Below are positions 8,401-11,656 of a stretch of 11,656 nucleotides of DNA, one piece after another. Source of the stretch: Anaerolineae bacterium. GTDB taxonomy: Bacteria; Chloroflexota; Anaerolineae; 4572-78; J111. The stretch is from assembly GCA_020433835.1 (NCBI GenBank), contig JAGRBY010000186.1, forward strand, positions 1 through 11,656, given 5' to 3'. Position 1 is the first letter of the stretch. Each line of letters opens with the position of its first letter. A program made the position numbers and the translations under genes. Below the pieces are notes generated by a model. The model saw only the letters and a list, made by a program, of their open reading frames with translations, was not told the DNA's origin and made no database searches.

Positions 8401-8836
8401 TTTCAAAGAAACTCCCGACGAAATTCTGACTCAACTGGCCACGCTCCTGGAAGAGGTCGAGGTTCCGGCCGAAACGGCTATCTTCGAGAAAGGTGCACCC
8501 GGCGACTGCATGTATATTATCATCAGCGGACAGGTTGAGGTACACGACGGCGACCATATATTGAATGTGCTGACCGCAGGCGACGTGTTTGGAGAAATTG
8601 CGCTGCTCGATGCCCAAGCCCGCCTCGCTTCGGTTGTGGCCGAAACCGATACGCATTTACTCCGGCTCGATCAGGAACCATTTTACGAACTCATGGAAGA
8701 TCATATCGAAGTAGTACGGGGCGTTATTGTTGTGTTGTCAGGGTATTTACGAGATTTACTCACCAAGGTCGACCCGCTTGAAGCGCAATCCTCACCTCTG
8801 GAGGAATTTAAATCAGCTACACTAAAAACAGAATGA
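5474..8836 (+). CDS. Nucleotide-transporter-like membrane protein fused to HEAT repeats and a cyclic-nucleotide-binding domain
   Basis: This 1120-residue protein has three parts. Residues about 15-425 form a polytopic membrane domain with some ten to twelve helices, resembling the ATP/ADP translocase (NTT/TLC) and related MFS-like proteins; the segment 'EVLKDSTNEAATLVLYQPLP' (about 341-360) is the type of conserved cytosolic motif that group has. Residues about 440-955 are a helical solenoid of HEAT-like units ('HHPADEVRQAALLKI'-type repeats). Residues about 961-1100 are a cyclic-nucleotide-binding domain: 'GAPGDCMYIIISGQVEV' leads to the phosphate cassette 'FGEIALLDAQARLASVVAET' with Glu1041 and Arg1050, the residues that hold the cyclic phosphate and ribose. 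The likely reading is transport controlled by cAMP or cGMP; the cargo is unknown and may not be a nucleotide. The ATG is the first in frame after a stop at 5459-5461, but it has no clear Shine-Dalgarno site. Similar membrane/HEAT/cNMP fusions exist in other bacteria. Confidence 0.88.
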   Translation: MPNAITKKLLHLFNVRPAELPLVGLMLLYALLMGIPGIITETTSYALFLERFSAQSIPYIYIGFALVATALGLLFTRLEPKLSRSTLFLALLAAIAIPILIFRLLLAFSSADWPVIGLTIWADATWVFINLAFWGLATHLFTLRQGKRLFGLLGAGLIASEVVTGLMIPLLVSFIGTVNLLLVAVIAIVGALVVQTIIVRGYDHHLNPQDDERLFFEEKAWWQLVHQPYIALIFGLAALNLMAYFFIDNLFYIQVEHKYADIDTLAGFIGTFFASAGLLTATLGALVSGRFLNRYGLQAGLLVLPVVLLVGIGLTIGARVMPPAGLLLFWMVIGVKLSNEVLKDSTNEAATLVLYQPLPAGQRMQIQTAVESIIRPLAAGITGLLLLLMSAVLPTSGLYLEIGVAILLIGWLALAVILAKKYTQVLMKTLTRRKLDGAVLTLEDETSLTTLEQALHHPSPQVALYALNMLRADRAIKVLPELLYHPADEVRQAALLKIEQMHLTTAIEAVEQCLTQAEAVHIKTSAMRTLAAIDNIKALEQIFPYLDASDTALRQGAITCVINYGNPELAMVAEGRLLHWVVSLTPTDRINAAKIIGDVSNRNLHHPLRQLLRDDDCNVQRAALAAAGKTGYPQLWSDVVAALDSPTTRGAAAAALVAGGEAALPVIQTASNRPDLPPATQLRLIRVISRIGGPQATTLLLQHLNTPHEALRMAILTGLDHLDYEANAQEQPWLMQQIEREVGQAAWLLAAMADLEQVDPTNEATPSSLPFLLTVLRTQLARALDRIFFCLSFLYKGEGLLKIRNTLTTSSAEQRAYALEMLDTILPSPLKQQILPLVEPLSSAQRLNRLRLLFPQEQLDGATRLIRLLDPSATDVDDVWLWICTIHTIGTLPQFEPHLKKADLLDSIAPHLSAAPDTLMVETAAWTLARINAAAQFTARWPQLTDALPSTHPINPGEIPMLSTLEKVIFLKNVNLFKETPDEILTQLATLLEEVEVPAETAIFEKGAPGDCMYIIISGQVEVHDGDHILNVLTAGDVFGEIALLDAQARLASVVAETDTHLLRLDQEPFYELMEDHIEVVRGVIVVLSGYLRDLLTKVDPLEAQSSPLEEFKSATLKTE

Positions 8837-8861
8837 GACCAGCACTTTCAGGTATCTGTTT

Positions 8862-8939
8862 CGTCATGCCCGAATGGTTTTATCGGGCATCCATAGGTCG
8901 TGGGGAATGGATGCCCGCTTAAAACATGCGGGCATGACG
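8862..8939. repeat. Nested palindromic REP/MITE-like element
   Basis: A 78-base imperfect palindrome. The outer arms CGTCATGCCCG (8862-8872) and CGGGCATGACG (8929-8939) pair over 11 bp without mismatch. The inner arms CGGGCATCCAT (8884-8894) and ATGGATGCCCG (8907-8917) also pair over 11 bp, with a 12-base loop. The 11-base linkers pair partly. Each half can instead fold alone through ATGCCCG/CGGGCAT. This GTCATGCCCG..CGGGCATCC type is seen as a dispersed repeat in many bacteria. It lies between two convergent stops, 26 bases after the transporter and 63 bases after the tetR gene, and could also stop transcription both ways, though no T run follows. Confidence 0.85.
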
Positions 8940-9002
8940 TGATGAAAAGTATTGGTTTCAAACTAATTTCGGTATAGATAGAAGCATCTCTAAAAATAAT
9001 CT

Positions 9003-9608
9003 TTACCGCTCCCCCGTTGTCTGCTCCAACACGGCCCAAACGCCGGGCATCGCCATAGATTGAAACATGGCGTCCATCTGTTCTGGGGAATACAGCATCT
9101 GGTTATCAAGCCACCAGGTCAGCAGCGTCAGCAGTGCCCCGGCCAAATATTGGGCCATAATCGCCGGCGGCACCGAGAGCGTACCGCCATCCGGCACAAG
9201 CCGCTCGATTTGTGCCTGCATCGAGCGGCAAAAATGGGTATGGGTGGCCTTAAAAACAATGTCGATGCCCTGACCACCGACCATAGCTTTATACAGCTCA
9301 AAATGCTCCTGCGTGTGTCGAAACAAAGAAAGAGCCGATAAAATGTAACGGCGGCTTTCCGCTTCTCCATCCGCTACGGGCAGTATTTCAATATCCCAAC
9401 TCAGACTGTAGATCAGATCGTCCATACCGCTAACCAGCAAATCTTCTTTATCGCGATAATGCGCGTAAAATGTCGAACGGCCCACATTAGCCCGGTCGAT
9501 AATATTTTGAACGGTGATGGTATCGTACCCTTGCTCGATAATAAGCTCCAGCAGCGCATTGTGTAATAATTGACGGGTTCGCTGTATTCGGCGGTCTACC
9601 TTAATCAT
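9003..9608 (-). CDS. TetR/AcrR family transcriptional regulator
   Basis: This 201-residue protein is a TetR-type one-component regulator. The N-terminal helix-turn-helix is clear: 'RTRQLLHNALLELIIEQGYD' (10-29), then 'ITVQNIIDRANVGRSTFYAH' (31-50), with the family's 'STFYAHYRDKEDLL' recognition-helix ending. The remaining 140 residues are helical and should carry the ligand pocket and dimer face; their ligand cannot be told. The family usually represses its neighbours until a small molecule binds. It is transcribed away from the methyltransferase operon, 173 bases apart, and a perfect 25-bp palindrome in that gap (9716-9740) is the obvious operator. The ATG at 9608 has only a weak GGA upstream; the ATG eight bases further up is out of frame. 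Its own promoter is not evident to me. Confidence 0.94.
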   Translation of the reverse strand: MIKVDRRIQRTRQLLHNALLELIIEQGYDTITVQNIIDRANVGRSTFYAHYRDKEDLLVSGMDDLIYSLSWDIEILPVADGEAESRRYILSALSLFRHTQEHFELYKAMVGGQGIDIVFKATHTHFCRSMQAQIERLVPDGGTLSVPPAIMAQYLAGALLTLLTWWLDNQMLYSPEQMDAMFQSMAMPGVWAVLEQTTGER

Positions 9609-9686
9609 TGCTCATCCGTTAGCCTCTGTTTTCGTACAATTTTCCTCAATTTATTCGATACTGAACACACCGCTTCGGTTTGGTTG

Positions 9687-9715
9687 TTGACATTGACCGC
9701 AGCGACGCATACACT
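9687..9715 (+). promoter_or_regulatory. Probable promoter of the methyltransferase operon
   Basis: TTGACA (9687-9692) is a perfect -35 box; TACACT (9710-9715) follows at 17 bases and matches the -10 consensus at 4 of 6. Predicted initiation near 9722 falls inside the palindrome that begins at 9716. Confidence 0.55.
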
Positions 9716-9740
9716 GTTATCGAACATAGTGTTCGATAAC
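9716..9740. promoter_or_regulatory. 25-bp palindrome, likely TetR operator
   Basis: GTTATCGAACA (9716-9726) and TGTTCGATAAC (9730-9740) are exact inverted copies around the three-base centre TAG. Its size and symmetry suit a TetR-family dimer or pair of dimers. It begins directly after the predicted -10 box, so a bound protein would block initiation. A single similar half-site (TATTCGATACT, 9652-9662, 8 of 11 matches) lies closer to the tetR gene. Confidence 0.8.
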
Positions 9741-9781
9741 GTATCCATTGTAACAAGAGCCTTGCTGAAAGGAAAATTCAT

Positions 9782-10522
9782 ATGACCCGCCATAATGACC
9801 ATACGCACGGTCCTCGGACGTTTGTATTCAATATTATCGACTGGCTGCACGCCCATCACAAACCCGCTAACCGCACTGCGGTCGAGACGAAAGGACGACT
9901 TATCCGATGGGCTTCGCTGTACGATTGGGTAGCCCATCTACTGCTAGGCGATGAGCGAGCCTTCCGACAAACAACGGTGGCTCTGGCCCAGGTAAAACCC
10001 GGCGACACGGTGCTGGATGTAGGCTGCGGCACCGGCAGCTTAGCTTTGGTGGCTCAAGAACAGGTCGGCCCCACCGGCAGCGTCTATGGCATCGACGCCT
10101 CGCCGGAAATGATAGCCATCGCCCAGCAAAAAGCCACGCAAACCGAGAGTAACGTAACATTTCAAGTCGATGTCATCGAGAGGCTCTCTTTTCCCGACAA
10201 TCAATTCGATGTCGTCCTGAGCAGTTTGATGATGCACCACCTACCCGATGATCTCAAAAGTCAGGGTTTGACCGAAATATACCGCGTGCTGAAACCGGGC
10301 GGGCGAGTTTTGGTGGTCGATGTCGAGTCATCCCCCGGCGGCTCACTGATGCAGAAAGTCAAGGATATCGCCATTCATATGCATGGCGGACACACGGCCA
10401 TGCAGGACAATGTCAAGAAGCTGGTTCCCCTGGTAAAAGCAGCCGGGTTCGCTGACGTTACGACAGACAAGATAAACCGCCAAACGTCCTACGTTACCGG
10501 CCTGAAAGCCGAGATCCATTGA
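9782..10522 (+). CDS. Class I SAM-dependent methyltransferase (UbiE/type 11-like)
   Basis: This 246-residue enzyme transfers a methyl group from S-adenosylmethionine; the acceptor is unknown. After an N-terminal lid-like region with a His-rich start ('MTRHNDHTHGPRTF') come the Rossmann motifs: motif I 'VLDVGCGTGS' (77-86), the acidic loop 'GIDASPEMIAIAQQKA' (about 103-118), motif IV 'FPDNQFDVVLSSLMMHHLPD' (about 137-156) and post-motif 'IYRVLKPGGRVLVVDVE' (about 163-179). These match the type 11 / UbiE-MenG superfamily, but no residue pattern fixes a quinone role. AAAGGA (9768-9773) is eight bases before the ATG. It is divergent from the TetR gene and behind its likely operator, and its stop codon overlaps the start of the YkvA-like gene, so the two are made together. 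Confidence 0.93.
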   Translation: MTRHNDHTHGPRTFVFNIIDWLHAHHKPANRTAVETKGRLIRWASLYDWVAHLLLGDERAFRQTTVALAQVKPGDTVLDVGCGTGSLALVAQEQVGPTGSVYGIDASPEMIAIAQQKATQTESNVTFQVDVIERLSFPDNQFDVVLSSLMMHHLPDDLKSQGLTEIYRVLKPGGRVLVVDVESSPGGSLMQKVKDIAIHMHGGHTAMQDNVKKLVPLVKAAGFADVTTDKINRQTSYVTGLKAEIH

Positions 10523-10926
10523 CCGAAAAGCCGCGCCTCGCAACCTGGCGAAACCGTGTCCGGCAGATAAAAATCGAAACGTACACCCTATGGTTGGCCT
10601 ATCGCCATCCGCAGGTGCCGTGGTACGCCAAACTCATGGCTGCGTGTGTTGTCGGCTATGCCTTCAGCCCCATCGACCTCATTCCTGACTTTATCCCGGT
10701 GCTGGGCTATGTCGACGATCTGATTCTGCTGCCGTTGGGCATTATGCTCGCTTTGAAGCTGATACCGCAGCCGGTGCTGGAGGAGTGCCGGCTGCAAGCC
10801 CGCGACCGACTGGCCCAAGGAAAACCGCTGAATTGGGTGGCGGGCAGCATCATCTTCGCCATCTGGCTTATTGGCTTTATCGCTGTTCTACGCTTCGGAT
10901 GGCGGCTGCTCGACCCTTTCCTCTAA
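10519..10926 (+). CDS. YkvA-like DUF1232 membrane protein
   Basis: This 135-residue protein carries the DUF1232 (PF06803) signature: 'AYRHPQVPWYAKLMAACVVG' (28-47) then 'YAFSPIDLIPDFIPVLGYVD' (48-67) and 'DLILLPLGIMLALKLIP'. The SPIDLIPDFIPVLGYxDD core is the family hallmark. Hydrophobic segments at about 40-58, 64-83 and 108-128 suggest an inner-membrane protein. The family's function is not established. The start is a TTG at 10519 whose last two bases form the TGA of the methyltransferase (TTGA, four-base overlap), typical of translational coupling. No ATG occurs in frame until well inside the conserved region, so TTG is the best start. I see no terminator after the stop. Confidence 0.88.
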   Translation: MTEKPRLATWRNRVRQIKIETYTLWLAYRHPQVPWYAKLMAACVVGYAFSPIDLIPDFIPVLGYVDDLILLPLGIMLALKLIPQPVLEECRLQARDRLAQGKPLNWVAGSIIFAIWLIGFIAVLRFGWRLLDPFL

Positions 10927-10943
10927 TGCATCCCCCTACCTTT

Positions 10944-10971
10944 TTGGCATCCCCGTTTAATTCTTTATAAT
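10944..10971 (+). promoter_or_regulatory. Promoter-like site upstream of the ATPase gene
   Basis: TTGGCA (10944-10949) and a perfect TATAAT (10966-10971) are 16 bases apart. Initiation near 10978 would give a leader of about 310 bases before the ATG at 11287, or a separate small transcript. Confidence 0.5.
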
Positions 10972-11013
10972 TGGCTGCACAGAAAGTTTACCAGAGAGCT
11001 TACCCAATGCGTA

Positions 11014-11034
11014 GAACAATTTGCTAAATTGTTC
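11014..11034. promoter_or_regulatory. 21-bp perfect palindrome (operator or hairpin)
   Basis: GAACAATTT (11014-11022) and AAATTGTTC (11026-11034) are exact inverted copies around GCT. No T run follows, so it is not a terminator. It lies about 36 bases after the predicted transcription start at 10978, where a bound regulator could block elongation. Confidence 0.65.
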
Positions 11035-11087
11035 CCGTTCTTAGGCTGCTTAGTAGCTTTGCACTAAACCATGGTGAAAAAATTTTA

Positions 11088-11152
11088 GACAGGATTAACA
11101 CGATTTACTGAATTATGCTAGATAAAATCGTTATAATCATGTCAATTCTGTC
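11088..11152. repeat. Degenerate inverted repeat of the ACAGGATTTA type
   Basis: GACAGGATTAACACGATT (11088-11105) and the complement of 11135-11152 agree at 15 of 18 positions. Each arm has an approximate 10-base internal period (GACAGGATTA, ACACGATTTA, CTGAATTATG). This resembles the ACAGGATTTACAGGATTTA palindromic repeats dispersed in some bacterial genomes, in eroded form. The related AACAGGA/TCCTGTT pair at 11242-11248 and 11261-11267 may be a second remnant. Confidence 0.55.
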
Positions 11153-11286
11153 GATTATTTTGTCGATCTTCCGTCGTTCTCACGTCTTTACGGTTTAATG
11201 TTGTGCTACCGGCTGCCTCATGGCGTAAATTTGTGCTACAAAACAGGACACCTGCATAAATCCTGTTGAGGAATCATCGGTGAACT

Positions 11287-11656
11287 ATGGCCCAGCAGCC
11301 ACAAGCGCAACGGCATAATCTACCTCGACAACCGACCTCCTTTATCGGTCGGCACACGGAAATCACGCGCCTGCGCGAACGGCTAACCGATCCGCATTGC
11401 CGCCTACTAACGGTGGTGGGGTCAGGCGGTATTGGCAAGACCCGCCTGGCGATTGAAGCGGCAGCGGCCGTAGCTCCACATTTCGCCCACGGCGTTTACT
11501 TTGCGCCACTCCAAAGCATCTACACCGGCGATTACCTGGTCTCAGCCATAGCCGAATCACTCAACTTTTCGCTAAGCGGGCATCAGGAACCGCTAGCCCA
11601 GGTGCTCAACTACCTGAGCGATAAAACGCTGCTCCTGCTGTTAGACAACTTCGAGC
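11287..11656 (+). CDS. STAND/NB-ARC-type regulatory ATPase, N-terminal part (3' end outside window)
   Basis: The frame is open from the ATG at 11287 to the window edge, 123 codons, with an in-frame stop at 11281-11283 just before it. 'RQPTSFIGRHTEITRLRERL' (14-33) is the usual lead-in. Walker A is 'GSGGIGKT' (45-52), preceded by the hydrophobic strand 'CRLLTVV', and Walker B is 'TLLLLLDNFE' with Asp120. These are hallmarks of the large AP/NB-ARC ATPases, common in Chloroflexota, that normally continue into winged-helix and TPR or other sensor repeats; that part is outside the window. Only about 13 residues precede the NTPase region, so no N-terminal effector such as an HTH, SARP, kinase or TIR domain is present. 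Any output domain must be C-terminal or a separate protein. The ribosome site is weak (GAGGAA, 13 bases upstream). The upstream leader is long and structured. Confidence 0.88.
   Translation, partial: MAQQPQAQRHNLPRQPTSFIGRHTEITRLRERLTDPHCRLLTVVGSGGIGKTRLAIEAAAAVAPHFAHGVYFAPLQSIYTGDYLVSAIAESLNFSLSGHQEPLAQVLNYLSDKTLLLLLDNFE

Larger units (their letters stand above)
10927..11286. other. Non-coding leader region before the STAND ATPase gene
   Basis: This 360-base gap has no gene I can support. It holds a promoter-like site (10944-10971), a 21-bp palindrome (11014-11034), a degenerate inverted repeat (11088-11152), a 9-bp direct repeat TTGTGCTAC (11201-11209 and 11231-11239) and an AACAGGA/TCCTGTT inverted pair (11242-11267). 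An 8-bp direct repeat GCATCCCC occurs at 10928-10935 and 10947-10954. I see no tRNA-like fold. Confidence 0.7.

Noticed and set aside
8116..8538. 140-codon frame inside the transporter fusion gene in another frame
   Set aside because: It is a low-information His/Arg/Ser-rich shadow of a well-supported gene.
8848..9039. 63-codon minus-strand frame between the transporter and TetR genes
   Set aside because: Most of it runs through the palindromic element and its start overlaps the TetR 3' end; it has no protein-like features.
9652..9662. Second full TetR operator near the tetR start
   Set aside because: Only one half-site resembles the palindrome (8 of 11); the expected opposite arm is absent.
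9605..9937. 110-codon minus-strand frame across the TetR/methyltransferase gap
   Set aside because: It overlaps the methyltransferase start and the operator-promoter region and has no recognisable domain.
11201..11239. TTGTGCTAC repeats as a CRISPR-like or phage attachment structure
   Set aside because: There are only two 9-base copies, with no further units, no integrase and no tRNA nearby.

Overview
The window looks like a piece of a Chloroflexota (Anaerolineae-like) chromosome, probably an environmental genome. The main clue is the open reading frame at the right edge: an 'RLLTVVGSGGIGKTRLAIEAA' NB-ARC/STAND-type ATPase of the kind Chloroflexota carry in many copies. The Flp/TadE pilin genes, the VOC protein and the large membrane/HEAT/cyclic-nucleotide fusion fit this but do not prove it. 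The assignment is an inference from gene types and protein style, not from a marker gene.

Layout, left to right. (1) 1-740, + strand: the C-terminal part of a glycogen branching enzyme (GlgB), ending at a good hairpin-plus-T-run terminator. (2) 820-1911, - strand: a stand-alone DUF2235 (Tle1-like) alpha/beta hydrolase, convergent with glgB. (3) 2063-4500, - strand: a compact low-GC cluster with an extended Flp pilin, an unrecognised three-helix membrane protein and a TadE-like pseudopilin with an unusually long ectodomain. All three have clear Shine-Dalgarno sites, and the cluster ends at a strong intrinsic terminator. No Tad ATPase, platform, secretin or prepilin peptidase gene lies in the window. 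(4) 4463-4963: an AT-rich 501-base gap without a convincing gene. (5) 4964-5380, + strand: a VOC (glyoxalase-fold) protein. (6) 5474-8836, + strand: a 1120-residue fusion of a nucleotide-transporter-like membrane domain, a long HEAT-like solenoid and a C-terminal cyclic-nucleotide-binding domain. (7) 8862-8939: a nested palindromic REP/MITE-like element between convergent genes. (8) 9003-9608, - strand: a TetR regulator, divergent from (9) 9782-10926, + strand: a SAM methyltransferase translationally coupled (TTGA overlap) to a YkvA/DUF1232 membrane protein. A perfect 25-bp palindrome sits on the predicted methyltransferase start site and is the likely TetR operator. (10) 10927-11286: a non-coding leader with a promoter-like site, a 21-bp palindrome and remnants of a degenerate inverted repeat, leading into (11) the N-terminus of the STAND ATPase from 11287, cut by the window edge.

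Functional reading: the pilin cluster supplies surface or secreted components to a Tad apparatus encoded elsewhere. The TetR-methyltransferase-YkvA group looks like a small ligand-responsive operon. The fusion transporter looks like a membrane protein gated or tuned by a cyclic nucleotide. I see no CRISPR array, insertion sequence, tRNA or rRNA, and no complete new defence system. The most informative leads are the orphan pilin cluster (including a G9 tract inside one gene), the triple-domain transporter and the TetR operator.
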